Made by a program: the position numbers and the translations under genes | Source of the DNA: Mytilus galloprovincialis | Lineage: Eukaryota; Mollusca; Bivalvia; Mytilida; Mytilidae | DNA: 64,000 nt | Assembly: GCF_965363235.1 (NCBI RefSeq) | Contig: NC_134844.1 | Location: 14,924,646-14,988,645, forward strand | Direction: 5' to 3' | Notes under the pieces: model-generated | Seen by the model: only the letters and a program-made list of their open reading frames with translations | What the model was told of the DNA's origin: nothing | Database searches by the model: none | Shown here: positions 25,336 to 37,302 of the stretch, in pieces | Layout: each line of letters starts with the position of its first letter | Position numbering within the stretch: position 1 is the stretch's first letter

Positions 25336-25503
25336 TATTCTTATTCTATGTTCATCTTTACACTGGCTATGATCACAAATGTGTAACTTTTTATTCTTAT
25401 TCTATGTTCATCTTTACACTGGCTATGATCACAAATGTGTAACTTTTTATTCTTATTCTATGTTCATCTTTACACTGGCTATGATCACAAATGTGTAACT
25501 TTT
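25336..25503. repeat. Three-copy tandem repeat, 56-bp unit
   Basis: TCTATGTTCATCTTTACACT starts at 25345, 25401 and 25457, an exact 56-bp period. The copies are nearly identical, so the array is recent. Confidence 0.9.
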
Positions 25504-26228
25504 CACAAAGGTCTACAAGAGCTATATAAATGAAGCAATGACTGAACCATTGTTTTCTTTATTGTCTCTAATGGATTGTATAAGTGTTTACATATGTTCC
25601 GAAACTTTGGCAACATGACGGTCTGTTAAAGTGTAAACCAAGGGAACAAAATTATAACACGACTAATGTATAGATATGCAAATCATACATTTACTAATGG
25701 TGCTCCATTATGCAGTGGATTTGTAGAAAAGAATATGTTCTTCTGGAAAGAAACAAATATAATCGTCCTATAAAAATGAACAAAATAAGTGTTCAACCCC
25801 ACATGTATACATGTATGTTTTGGAATGGAATAACTGTGAACAAAAGTCTAAATTAATTTTCCCAAGCTTAATATAAATAACCTTCCTGGATATTCTTTTT
25901 CAAATAATTCTGTATGCTGTATAAGAATTAAAAATCGAAGTCATGTTGTCTTTCAGCTTGTCATAAATACTATTATATCCCAAAAACATATCAAAATAAA
26001 TATTCCGACCTATATGTGCACGATATATTCATAATGTTTTACTTGAAATAACTCTTAAAAAAAATCCCCAAAAGAGTGCCGTCCTAAATGTATGTACTAT
26101 GCTTGGCAGGAATGAATGGTCAATGAAATCGAAAATAGATAAAATTCACTCACGGAAATAACATGCCGAACTTGGCAATAGGCGGAAAAGAATATTCTGT
26201 GAAACATCTGAAAATTATTTTTTTCTCT
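25504..26228. other. AT-rich stretch without recognised feature
   Basis: No gene or repeat was recognised. Confidence 0.3.
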
Positions 26229-26320
26229 CTCAGATACGGGGGATTCGAACACGCAACTTCGATGCATTAAAGCATTGTTTAGTATTATGCCAACAATCTG
26301 TACTTCTCAGCCACGTCAGC
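26229..26320 (-). ncRNA. tRNA-like sequence, probably tRNA-derived SINE or pseudogene
   Basis: On the minus strand there is a B-box-like GTGTTCGAATCCC (plus positions about 26239-26252) and, upstream, an A-box-like CGTGGCTGAGAAG (about 26304-26316). Their spacing is wider than in a standard tRNA, closer to a tRNA-Ser/Leu-type long variable arm or an intron. The presumed acceptor strand GCTGACG has no complement after the B box, so it is not a functional tRNA. A tRNA-derived SINE head is the best reading. Confidence 0.45.
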
Positions 26321-26437
26321 TATATAATTCATAGTAACCATACGAAACATTTTAAGGATTCAACTCGAAACAGCTTATATAAATATGATAAAATTACCTT
26401 TGATACATAAACATCATTACAACCGTCTTTAACATAG

Positions 26438-26485
26438 AGAAATACATGTGGTCTCATTGGCAATTATACCACATCTTCTTTTTTA
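26438..26485 (-). repeat. SINE-like mussel repeat fragment
   Basis: Contains GGTCTCATTGGCAATTATAC and CACATCTTC, the minus-strand form of the AGATGTGGTATGATTGCC family. Confidence 0.6.
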
Positions 26486-27054
26486 TAAGCATTATGAAAC
26501 TTGTTAGAAACGAACATGACAATCGAATGAATGTTGTATTCCCATGCGCAATGATTCACAGAAAACTTATAAATTTACACACTGTTCCTGCAATAATTAT
26601 TTTGTTTGAAAAAAAAACATATTCAAATAAATGAACATCGATGAATGTTTGCACTTTGAGATGTTTGCATAAAGGCAAAATGATGATTATATATGTATAG
26701 TTGGTCATAAACCAGAGCAAGTTTAAACCCAATCCAAGAAAAAATATGTTACGACGTTTAAACATTTCCCAGGAATGTTTTTGAATAAACTGACATGAAG
26801 GGAATACCTCATTGGTCAATTAGAAAGCAACTCGACACCAAAAATAACAAAAAGACATCTAGGGGTCAACATAGATCCATCTTCAACAACAGACAGATGA
26901 TTTTTCTATGCGGTTTAATATCAAACTCACTAGATATCACAGAAACAAAAATGCACATGCAGAAATGTCTCGCCTTCTTTTCTAACCTTGATTTTATGCT
27001 GATAGTCCTAAATATAAAGCTTGACTACAAGTATCACATAAAATTACCTTGATT
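26486..27054. other. Stretch without recognised feature
   Basis: No gene was identified. Two overlapping frames of 85-87 codons have no protein-family features. Confidence 0.3.
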
Positions 27055-27725
27055 AAAAAAACATGAGGCCAAGGTCAGATAAACCAAAAAAGAAAAACAT
27101 GTACACCTTGAAATCATTCAATACACCAAATAAAGTTGACCTATTGCTTATAGTTTCTGAGAAATAGACTTTACCGAGAAAACTAAACATTGACCAATGA
27201 ACCTTGAAAATGAGCTCAAGGTAAAACAGATATGTACGCCTTTGCAATCAATATATGCATTAAATATAGTTGACCTCTTGCTTATAATCCTGGTACCTTT
27301 GATAACTTTTTATATTATCAAAGAACCAAACTTAACCATGACAAGTGAACATTGACCAATGAACCATGAAAATGAGGTCAAGGTCAGATGATAACTTCCA
27401 GACAGACATATACACCTCACAAACATTCCATACAGAAAATGTAGTTGACCTATTGCATAAAGCATTAGATAACAAGACCAAAACTAAAAAAAAAACCTAG
27501 TTTACTGATCTATGAAATGAGGTCGAGGTCAAATGAAAACTATCTGGTGGCCATGAGGAAACTTCGTAACATAAGGCATCTATATACAAAGTATGAAGCA
27601 TCCAGGTCTTCTGCTTTCTAAAACATAAAGCTTTTTAAGAAGTTAGATAACGCCGGTGCCGCAGCAACTGGATCACTATCCCTATGTCGAGTTTTCAGCG
27701 ACAAAAGTTGCAGGCTCGACAAAAA
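27055..27725. repeat. ~150-bp tandem units ending in a hairpin
   Basis: Three to four diverged units recur, each with GAGGTCAAGGTCAGATGA-like sequence, TTGACCTATTGCTTATAG and TTGACCAATGAACC (units near 27060, 27190, 27360, 27525). The block closes with GGATCACTATCCCTATGTCG and a hairpin at 27686-27720 (GTCGAG and CTCGAC arms). I recall similar blocks elsewhere in mussel DNA. A Helitron-like origin is plausible but not shown. Confidence 0.6.
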
Positions 27726-28029
27726 TGAAATAAAAGTAAAATTTAAAGCACAAGTAATCCTACAGGAAGACAGTTTTGATGTCAAATGCGTTATGTAGAT
27801 CTCATCATTTGCAATAGTTTTGCCTCTGTCAGATTTTCACTATCTACAGTGGTTTTCAAGATAGAAAATTTGCATTTTTCACATGTGTTCCATCTTAAGC
27901 CATGTCGGTCATTTTGATTGGCAGACGGGTCTTCAAACCTTTCTTTTAACAAGATATCCCAATGAAGATTGCAGCCATGTTTGGTTAGATTTAGCCCAGT
28001 AGTGACTGGCAAAAGCTCACAAAAGAGTT

Positions 28030-29470
28030 TTGAACCTGGTGAGCTAAAAGGTAACGCAAGTGCAATAACTCCAATAAGACAGATTAACTTAAAAGTAATG
28101 CAAGTGCAATAACTCTTATAAGGCGGGTGAGCTCAAAGGTGATGCAAGTGCAATAACTCCTATAAAGCAGGCTAGCTCAAAAGTGATGCAAGTGCAATTA
28201 CTCCTTTAAGGCAGATGAGCTCAAAAGTGATGCAAGTGCAATAACTCCTATAAGGCAGATGAGCTCAAAAGTGATGCAAGTACAATAACTTCTTTAAGGC
28301 AGATGAGCTTAATAGTGATGAAAGTGCAATAACTCCTATAAAGCAGGCGAGCTCAAAAGTGATGCAAGTGCAATAACTTCTATAAGGCAGATGAGCTTAA
28401 AAGTGATGCAAGTGCAATAACTTCTATAAGGCAGATGAGCTCACAGGTGATGCAAGTGCAATAACTTCTATAAGGCAGATGATCTTAAAAGTAATGCAAG
28501 TGCAATAACTCCTATAGGGCAGATGAGCTTAAAAATGATGCAAGTGCAATAACTCCTTTAAGGCAGATGAGCTTAATAGTAATGCAAGTGCAATAACTCC
28601 TATAAAGCAGGCGAGCTCAAAGGTGATGCAAGTGCAATAACTCCTATAAAGCAGGCGAGCTTAAAAGTAATGCAAGTCAATAACTCCTATAAGGCAGGTG
28701 AGCTCAAAGGTGATGCAAGTGCAATAACTCATATAAGGCAGATGAGCTCGAAAGTGATGCAAGTGCAATTACTCCTTTAAGGCAGATGAGCTTAATAGTA
28801 ATGCAGGTGCAATAACTCCTATAAGGCAGATGAGCTCAAAAGTAATGAAAGTGCAATAACTTCTATAAGGCAGGTGAGCTCAAAGGTGATGCAAGTGCAA
28901 TAACTTCTATAAGGCAGATGAGCTTAAAAGTGATGCAAGTGCAATAACTCCTATAAGGCAGGTGAGCTCAAAGGTGATGCAAGTGCAATAACTTCTATAA
29001 GGCAGATGAGCTTAAAAGTGATGCAAGTGCAATAACTCCTATAAGGCAGATGATCTTAAAAGGGATGCAAGTGCAATAACTCCTATAAGGCAGATGAGCT
29101 TAAAAGTGATGCAAGTGCAATAACTCCTATAAGGCAGATAAGCTTAAAAGTGATGCAAGTGCAATAACTCTATAAGGCAGATGAGCTTAAAAGTGATGCA
29201 AGTGCAATATCTTCTATAAGGCAGATGAGCTTAAAAGTGATGCAAGTGCAATAACTCCTATAAGGCAGGTGAGCTCAAAGGTGATGCAAGTGCAATAACT
29301 TCTATAAGGCAGATGAGCTTAAAAGTGATGCAAGTGCAATAACTCCTATAAGGCAGATGATCTTAAAAGGGATGCAAGTGCAATAACTCCTATAAGGCAG
29401 ATGAGCTTAAAAGTGATGCAAGTGCAATAACTTCTATAAGGCAGATGAGCTTAAAAGTGATGCAAGTGCG
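28030..29470. repeat. 44-bp satellite array, about 32 copies
   Basis: The unit has GATGCAAGTGCAATAACTCC, then TATAAGGCAGATGAGCTTAA. Some units alternate GGTGAGCTCAAAGG with ATGAGCTTAAAAG, which suggests that two- or three-unit blocks were copied together. The flanks are unique. No frame crosses it. Confidence 0.9.
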
Positions 29471-29641
29471 GAGTTGTCTAGCTGTAATTATAGATATATA
29501 GATCTTGATAGTTATAAAAGTTCTGCTTCTGTCAGATTCTCCGTTTCCATTCTCAATTCTATATGACATCCAGGACAAAAATATGTACACTTTTAACAAT
29601 TAATCCAGAAATCACAGGGGCCGATCCAGCCATTTTCAAAA

Positions 29642-30400
29642 GTGGGTTTCCCAATAGAGGATACTGAAGCTGCACGTATAGTTACCGGCTTACCATGTTA
29701 TGCTAGTATCAACTCTATTTATAGAGAGACGGGATGGGAGAAATTAAGTGTCAGAAGGGAAGTTAAAAAACTGACCATGTTTTATAAAATTGTAAATAAC
29801 CAAACACCGGATTATTTACAAGTATTGGTTCCTCCGTATGTATCAGATACTAATAATTATAACCTGCGAAATAGACATAACATTAATATACCATTGAATC
29901 GTCTATCAGTTTATCAACAGTCTTTTTTTCCATCTTCTATTACATTGTGGAATGAATTAGATTTGAATATTCGTCAAATTCCTACTTTCTCTTCCTTCAA
30001 GTTACAATTGCAACAACTGTATTTTCATAATGTAAAACCTCCTAGGTACTATTTTTATGGAGATAGACTGCTATCTATATTACATGCAAGGCTACGCAAC
30101 AAGTGCAGTGCACTTAGCGCAGATTTAAACAAGGCCAATTTAGTACATGATGTATATTGTGCATGTGGGTACACTAGTGAAAGTGTTGAACACTATTTAT
30201 TATATTGTAATAAATTTGCATCGCAAAGAAATGTTATGCTTATTGAACTGACCCACTTAGACATTCCTGTTACAATAGATTTGTTATTGTTTGGTAATGA
30301 CAACTTAGATACAAAAGACAATTTTGTAATATTTTCTGCTGTACATAAATATATAAAAGAAACTCAACGTTTCTCACTCTGATAACAACCTTGCTGGTTA
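29642..30400 (+). mobile_element. 5'-truncated LINE, ORF2 C-terminal end
   Basis: An open frame of 246 codons ends at 30382. It reads EAARIVTGLPCYASIN near the start, then LTMFYKIVNNQTPDYL, YNLRNRHN and FPSSITLWNELD. A CCHC-type knuckle (CACG, ESVEHYLLYC) lies at about residues 179-196. This is the region downstream of the reverse transcriptase in CR1/L2/Jockey-like LINEs. Catalytic motifs are absent because the element is 5'-truncated at about 29650. Just upstream is a fragment of a GGCCGATCCAGCC repeat. The remaining frame is uninterrupted, so the insertion is fairly young, but the copy cannot be autonomous. The ATG is not a real start. Confidence 0.75.
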
Positions 30401-31000
30401 TTGTTTTATTTACTAGTCTACAGTACAGACTATGCATTGTTCGAATGATCGATTTGTTGTTCATAACGGTTAACATAATGTTTCGCCTCAATGGATTTCA
30501 ATTATTGAAGTTAATACAAAAACGATACTTACATTACATCTATGTTCTTGTCATCCCTTTATCCGCATTTTTAAAGTCAGAATTTAATGTCCGTATCACA
30601 ATTATATATATTCACAATATTGCATGTTACTTTTACAACTTATACAGGTAAATATTATAGAAAGTCATTGATAAACACACTAGTAACAGTTGGTGTTTCC
30701 CTTTAGACCGATCGTTTGGGTGTGTTTGATTACTCAAAATAAGAACGTTTGATATCCATTGAGCCGTTTCTATTATTTTTTGTGTATAAATATTATAATA
30801 ACAATAGTTGTGATTTATTTAATTATTTTTCATGCCTTCATGCTTATTAGAAAAATACAAATTTACGTAATGTGCTATATAAATATAATGTATATTCATG
30901 TATATTATGGAGAAGACGGAACTAAGTTGAAAAACTTGTGTCTAATCCATTTGTTTTGAACAATAAAATATGTTTAAACTAGAGGATAAAAAATGGGGTT
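30401..31000. other. AT-rich stretch, partly LINE 3' flank
   Basis: No gene was seen. Frames up to 86 codons are AT-rich and without family features. Confidence 0.3.
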
Positions 31001-31001
31001 C

Positions 31002-31138
31002 CATACATATGTCCCAATTCAAATGAATTAACTGTTAAAAAGGGGGTTCTAACCCCTAGCTTCCTATACATATGTCCCAATTCAAATGAATTAACTGTTA
31101 AAAAAGGGGGTTCTAACCCCTAGCTCCCCTCTTTTTTT
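31002..31138. repeat. Two-copy tandem repeat, ~70-bp unit
   Basis: CATACATATGTCCCAATTCA occurs twice, each followed by GGGGGTTCTAACCCCTAGCT. The unit resembles pieces of the CAG...CTG MITE family at 41042 (ATGTCCCAATTCAAATG-like). Confidence 0.8.
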
Positions 31139-32435
31139 GAATTAAATATTGTTGAATACTGTTCATTTTGTGGGTACAGGTTAACCACCAATTCAAATGA
31201 TCAAAGAATTAGATATTTTCCATAGGTTTGTGTGCAAACCTTGGCAAAACTACTAAATTACTGAGTATCCACGAGATGTTAGTCTATTCACAAAAATTTG
31301 TACCCAGGAAATTAATACCACCATTTGAGCATCCTAAATTAGGACAAGGACATTCGATAAATCATATGGACATTAATGGTCATATTCTTATTACAATGAA
31401 CATATAGTTTTATGTTTGTCATTTCTGGGACTTTTACAGCTGACTATGTTGTATGGGTATTGTTGCTCATTTTGATAGTAATGCTGTCACTAACAGAGGT
31501 CTCACTGCATGTTCATTGAATCTCCTCCCTGATAAGGCTTAGACCAGTACTTGGGTGGGGGCATTCAGGAAGTGTGTCCAGTCTCGGGTGTCTAAACCTC
31601 CATATTATTTTTACATTGGTAAGCGATTACGTCAAATTTATCACAAGACTTCGAATGCAATGCAGTTCTCTAAATCAACGTCTCTGGTGTTAAGTTGTCT
31701 CATTGGCAATTATAACACATCTTCTAATTTTTATATATAAACCAGACCAGCAGTCCTAACATATATGGCATGTTCTTACATTTTTTTACAGCAAAAAGCA
31801 AGATGCTTGTTATAATGACATTTTTTTTTATTTCATTAAATATATATGACAGAATAAGTTATACAAAAATAAAAAATAATCTAAGAGGTTTGTTCCATAA
31901 AAATAGTAAACTCTTACATTGTCTGACTATTAAATAAGCTCAAAAATCATATATGAATTTAATAGAGAATCAGTATTTTGGACTAATTAGCATATTTATA
32001 AGTAAGGCATTGTATTGATAAAATACTGTCGATATACACTTATTTGTCATCACCAGCTATAGATTTCAGTTAAAATGTCTTTAAAATGAATGCCCCAGTA
32101 TATTCATGAGGAAATAATATTCTTTTAGAATTACTTCATATGAAAATTTGAACAAGTAGATTTATTTTTAATTTTGACTGAAATCATAAAAACATAAAAT
32201 AAAAATAATCACACTTTCAAATCTGAAGCTCAATTAAAATGAAGAAGGATGAAAAATACAAAATATGTTTTTTTATCTTTTATTACAGATGAAAATGTAT
32301 ACTTTATAAATAAGTTATTGAACTGCAAGCATGTTTGGAAAGTAAATTGGTCTTTACTTCATATTGATAAACAGGTCAATTTATGAGGATATTTTTCAAT
32401 TTATGAATGAGTGCTCTATAAAATTCTTATGCATA
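31139..32435. other. AT-rich stretch, one SINE fragment
   Basis: About 31693-31740 holds GTTGTCTCATTGGCAATTAT, a minus-strand fragment of the SINE-like family. The rest is AT-rich and unrecognised. Confidence 0.4.
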
Positions 32436-32685
32436 TATTATTGAGGGGGAGGACAGGGGGTACCCTTCTCCCTTCTCCCACCCCTCTTCTCCTATCCACC
32501 CCCGTTCTCCTTTCTCCCATTAGAATAAAACATCTCCTTTTGATATTTTTTCTTGAAATATTAGATCATTTTTTAAAAGGAGAGATATTTTATTTTTTCC
32601 CCTTTCTCCAACTTTTTCTCCTTTCTCCCAGCCTTCCTCTCCTTTCTCCCTGTCTCCCTTACCCCTGTCCTCCCCCTCATTATTG
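32436..32685. mobile_element. MITE with pyrimidine-rich interior
   Basis: The ends GAGGGGGAGGACAGGGGGTA (left) and CCCCTGTCCTCCCCCTC (right) are inverted. Inside are repeated TTCTCCTTTCTCCC tracts. A 100-codon frame across it is low-complexity and not a gene. Confidence 0.65.
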
Positions 32686-32762
32686 TAAATTGCATAATGC
32701 CAAAGAAATCTAAAACAAATTCCATGGCATGGCATACAAATCTGTTAAACATTAATGTAATA

Positions 32763-32900
32763 AATAAAACTGACCACTCAAATACGGATATCAACAAGCG
32801 AATAAAACTGACCACTCAAATACGGATATCAACAAGCAAATAAAACTGACAACTCAAATACGGATATCAACAAGCGAATAAAACTGACCACTAAAATACT
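32763..32900. repeat. 38-bp tandem repeat, 3.5 copies
   Basis: AATAAAACTGACCACTCAAA starts at 32763 and 32801, with near-identical copies at 32839 and 32877, an exact 38-bp period. Confidence 0.9.
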
Positions 32901-33223
32901 AATACATGTACATGTATTAACAAGCACATTTTAGCTCTTCAATTTTATAAACAATTTTTCAAAGGAATTCCTGACTCAGGCTGAAATGTTTACTGATTTA
33001 ATATATTCTACTGACTGCAGGTTCACAAATTTTGCCTGCAATTATCATCGTGATTGTTGAACAGTGTACAAAAATGCAAGACAAATTATTGAGAAACTGA
33101 AAACACAAAAATAATGCTTTTAATATCAAAATTGAAATGTGCATTTAAATATTTGTAATATCAATTCCATTGCCATTTGCCCTAAAACAAATAAATACAT
33201 CAAACAATTTTCAAAGTTTTCAG

Positions 33224-33805
33224 TAGAGTGGGGTGCTCATTTTCGCCACAAGTTTCCATGTTTTCTGCACTTTATGTTTAGGTCCTCATGTTTTTGAAGT
33301 ATACTGATAATTTTATAAGAACATAATATCAAAAGCAAAATCTTCTTAGCTTGAAATAGTGTTTCTTTAAAACAAAATCATCTGAAAAGTTAAATTAAAG
33401 ACTATATGAAATTTTATGATGTTTTGTCAAAGGGGGACACATATTCACTGTTTTTACACATCTATTTAAAACCAGTAAACTGTAGCATTAAACAATATAA
33501 ATCAATTTCATTATAGACATTTCAAAGGTGTAAAGAACTGAAATTTATAGGGTAATCAGTCAAAGAATTACTTACAAATATTTCTTTGAAATCATGTTTT
33601 TCATTCAGGAAATTGACCGAAAATCCTAGTCCGTTTTTTTCGTCTGTGCCGAAATTTTGTTTAAGTTTATAGATTATCATATTTGTTATAAAAATATAGT
33701 TTACCAGCATATTTCTTCCATTTCAGCCATCCTTTGAAGATTTTACACCTCAAAATCATAAAACGGTGAAATTGTGTCCCCGGTGAATATGAGCACCCCA
33801 CTCTA
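33224..33805. mobile_element. TIR element, TAGAGTGGGGTGCTCAT ends
   Basis: TAGAGTGGGGTGCTCAT on the left is exactly complementary to ATGAGCACCCCACTCTA on the right. The outer TA on each side could be a TA target duplication, as in Tc1/mariner-type elements. At 582 bp it has no coding frame. Confidence 0.7.
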
Positions 33806-34267
33806 TATTGTAAAAACATGCTCTTCAATGGAAAATTTAAGTCCATTTTAAGCAATGGTGACGGGTTTGATAATTAATATTACACAACACATTTTGAGGT
33901 TTTGTTTAATCTTTTCAGTTCTAAAACCCAAACATTATTTTTTTTAATCTATAAGCAATATTTACACCAGTTTTCTCTCATAATATTTATTGAATATATC
34001 TTTAAAACAGAATTTGCTATGCTACCTCAAATATAAAACACACTGATAGCCTCTTTTGACATCCATTATATGCAAAGTTCATCAAGGACCATTAATTCAT
34101 AAGTCTTTGACAAAAACTCACAATAACAAAATACCAGGGTTATGTTAAACATAAATAAACAAAAATATACATATACTTATTGCACATTATCACAGAAGTT
34201 GAATAGTAATAGAATCAATAAAATTACAAAATGAGATTTTAATTTGTTTACAGCAGAATGCATTTAG
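33806..34267. other. AT-rich stretch without recognised feature
   Basis: Nothing was recognised. Confidence 0.3.
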
Positions 34268-34503
34268 TGTGTAGGTAAAGGTATTATCTTTGGTTAGCTA
34301 GCTTGCTAGCTGAACCTTGGAAGTCGTTATTTGGTAGGTATAATACCCTCCTTCCTGAGTAGTCTAGTCCTACAGACAGATAGATTGGTTATCTGTCGGA
34401 CTAGTCTACTCTTAAAGGAGGTTAGTTTACCTTACCTTATAATGATTTCACTGTTCAGCTGGCAAGAAAGCTAACCAAAGATATTCCTTTTACCTATATA
34501 CTC
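34268..34503. mobile_element. Foldback MITE, ~235-bp imperfect hairpin
   Basis: The outer arms are TAGGTAAAGGTATTATCTTTGG and its near complement, CCAAAGATATTCC and TTTTACCTATA. The centre has GACAGATA pairing with TATCTGTC, flanked by GTCTAGTC and GACTAGTC. The whole segment folds on itself. Confidence 0.65.
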
Positions 34504-35150
34504 AAGGCCTTTTGCTGTAAGTGTTACATTGACATAAGTAAGCGGTGTTTATAAAACATCAGGCAGATGGCCATTTTTCAAAAAGTAGAAACCAGTAAGA
34601 CAATTTATACATTAAAGGAATGGCAAATAAAAACATTTAAAATTCAAATAAAATAAAAAAGATATTGCAGTTATATATGATTGATTTGATTTGATTGATT
34701 TCATGCTTGATTGCCTACAGCTTAGTCAGGTAGTGAGAATGATAACCATGACAAAAAATAACATTTACTAAAGTCATTTTCCTCATTATAAAAATAATAT
34801 TTATTTTATAATCAAGAACAAGTTAACAAAAGGTGGGACTATATTTGTAAGTATTAAACTGTATTGGATAGATATTCTTAAGATCACATCAAAAATACTA
34901 TGTATTCTAAATAAATTGCAGTATAAATATACAAGGTAACAGTAAAAAAACAATGAAGTTAGCAGGTCAAATAAATATAACTGAACATTTCATAAATAGA
35001 ATATCTCAAGGTTTTCACAAAGAGTCTGGGGAATTATATTTTTGTCGCAGTTCTAACATAGAATCTTGATGCCAATAAGGCTTCAGAGTCATGGACACCT
35101 ATCAGTAAAAATCTATATGATTAAAATGTATTAAACATATCAAATAGATA
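34504..35150. other. AT-rich stretch without recognised feature
   Basis: Nothing was recognised apart from a short TTGATTTGATTTGATTGATT simple repeat near 34680. Confidence 0.3.
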
Positions 35151-35151
35151 C

Positions 35152-35312
35152 AGGAAGATGTGGTGTGAGTGCCAATGAGACAACTCTCCATCCAAATAAC
35201 AATTTAAAAAAAAGTAAACCATTATAGGTCAATGTACGGCCTTCAACACGGAGCCTTGGCTCACACCGAACAACAAGCTATAAAGGGCCCCAAAATTACT
35301 AGTGTAAAAGGT
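35152..35312 (+). repeat. SINE-like mussel repeat
   Basis: AAGATGTGGTGTGAGTGCCAA, then ACTCTCCATCCAAATAACA, CATTATAGGTCAATGTACGG and CTTGGCTCACACCGAACAAC. This subtype is shared with 36560, 45171 and 58852. Confidence 0.65.
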
Positions 35313-35356
35313 CATAAGAAGAAAAAACTATTCTCTCTCTTTCACACAACATATTT

Positions 35357-35484
35357 ACAATTAAATATTACAATACTCCACTCAGTCTGAATTACTATGA
35401 CATATATTATCAAGACATACAATTAAATATTACAATACTCGACTCAGTCTGAGTTATTATGACATATATTATCAAGACATACAA
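35357..35484. repeat. Two-copy tandem repeat, 62-bp unit
   Basis: ACAATTAAATATTACAATAC starts at 35357 and 35419. The copies differ at a few bases. Confidence 0.85.
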
Positions 35485-35558
35485 ACAAAATAAATTTATT
35501 ATGGATTTCTGGTATCATATTTATGTTTTGTTTCTGAAAATACACTTTATTATTTTAA

Positions 35559-35712
35559 AAGTATTGAATGCTTCTTTTTGTAACTTCAATGGGGTGCAAA
35601 AGCGTTGATTGAAGTACATTTTGTATGAAGCCAAGAAGCGCCATTCAAAAATGTGCACATGGTCAACCCTTTTACAACCCTATGCAGTTACAAAAAGAAG
35701 CATTCAATACTT
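35559..35712. mobile_element. MITE, AAGTATTGAATGC ends
   Basis: AAGTATTGAATGCTTC followed by TTTTTGTAAC is mirrored by GTTACAAAAAGAAG and CATTCAATACTT. It is 154 bp long. A shorter relative is at 23073. Confidence 0.7.
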
Positions 35713-37302
35713 ATAATTACATTTTTTAGCTAGGTTCATGAAAACACGATTTAATCAAGTTTTTATTTAATTTACCTGTGCAAGTTATTTAGGGACCTCA
35801 TGTCATCATGAAGGATACATTTTATTGTGTAATGAAATAGATTAAGAATAACGCGAGATTGCAGTGTAGCCAATAAGAATAACCTATTATAATGAAACAT
35901 TCATCTAATGTAATTATTAGAGGATACTAATTTAAAAGCTTATAAAGCATGTATAAGTGTGTTACATGCTGATAAATTTGTTCATAAAATCTTTATCTCA
36001 CAGTATATACATATATATTCTCTAAGAGCATGTGGTAATGATCAGGTTGACATTATGTACGTTTCATTTTTATGATGCCCACTGCCTGAGTCTTTATCCC
36101 ATGGTTTAACTGTGACTACAATAAAAAGATCAGAGTAAATTTACTGTCAGACTTTTAGACTTTGAAAAGGATGATGATTTTTCACTTCAAAGTCAACTTT
36201 TAAAATATATTGTTAAGCTGATTATGGAAAAATGTTTTAAGATATCATAGAAATTCTATTTGTTTCACTAAGAAAGGTAAACATAATCAGATACTTTTTT
36301 GATTTGTCAGAAGTTTTAACATTTTCTATAATATTATCAGTTTTGTTTCTTTCATTTGTTATAATAATCATAACTTCTTATAATCTTATAAACAAAACCA
36401 TCCCTTCATTATTATCATTTGTTGAGTTCAAGCTATGTCACCCTAAGCCAATTTATGAATGTGCCTCATGTATGTTATTTTAAGCATAATAAATTAAAAT
36501 TTTAGATTTTGCTGTCTTAGTACATACATGTGACTTCAAATATTATACAGCTAACAGATATAAGAAGATTTGGTATGAGTGCAAATGAAACAACTCTCCA
36601 TCCAAGTCACAATTTGTAAAAATAAATCATTATAGGTCTTCAACACAGAGCCTTGGCTCACACTGAACAGCAAGCTATGACGGGCCAGTTTGATTTGTAA
36701 TATAACTGATATTACATCTAGTTAACTTTCAAATTTGTTTCCTTACAAAAAAAAGATACATTGGAAAAAAATGTTGCAATACAGATTATACTGTATCAAC
36801 ACACCGGGTAATTCCAATCAGATTGGGATCAGAATAGAGAAGAGCAATTAATAAAATGTTTGTAACAATGGTTAGGTAGTATTGTGATTCCCATGGAGCA
36901 TACATTCTTTATACAAACTTTTCATTGATTGCTCCTAAGAATTACAATTACTCTGTGTTATAGAACAGGATACCCAGTGTAAACAAAAAACTGGTTTCAT
37001 GTTACCGACTTTTGAGTCTGGATTTTAATTTTTTTTTCTCTCAATATAAACCAATTATATGATTTTACTTATTCTGGTTGCTCTTACTTGACTTGGTACC
37101 AGAATATGATACCACAGAAAATTTAATCTGTCCAAAAATTATATAATCCAGAGTCAAAATTCAGAAATATGAAAATAGTCTATTGTTTTCCAAAAAATGT
37201 CAAGACGTTTGTGGTGAGGGATTGTGTGTTCATAAGTACATAAACTTTCAAACTGACACTTCATCTTGGAAAAGAATTCAACAGTAAAATACAAATACTT
37301 AC
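35713..37302. other. 3' flank of the SNARE gene; one SINE copy
   Basis: About 36560-36690 is a SINE-like copy (AAGATTTGGTATGAGTGCAA, CTTGGCTCACACTGAACAGC). The last exon of the VAMP-like gene should lie in this region or further left on the minus strand, but no convincing short exon was found. Confidence 0.4.

Noticed and set aside
28030-29470. CRISPR array
   Set aside because: Units are contiguous 44-bp repeats without unique spacers, in a eukaryotic genome.
32411-32735. 100-codon plus-strand frame rich in Leu, Ser and Pro
   Set aside because: It spans a pyrimidine-rich MITE; the composition explains it.
37154-37302. Continuation of the SNARE frame past the membrane anchor to a stop at 37154
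   Set aside because: A strong GTAAGT donor ends the exon at 37303, and VAMP8-type proteins stop soon after the anchor; the extension reads as intron.
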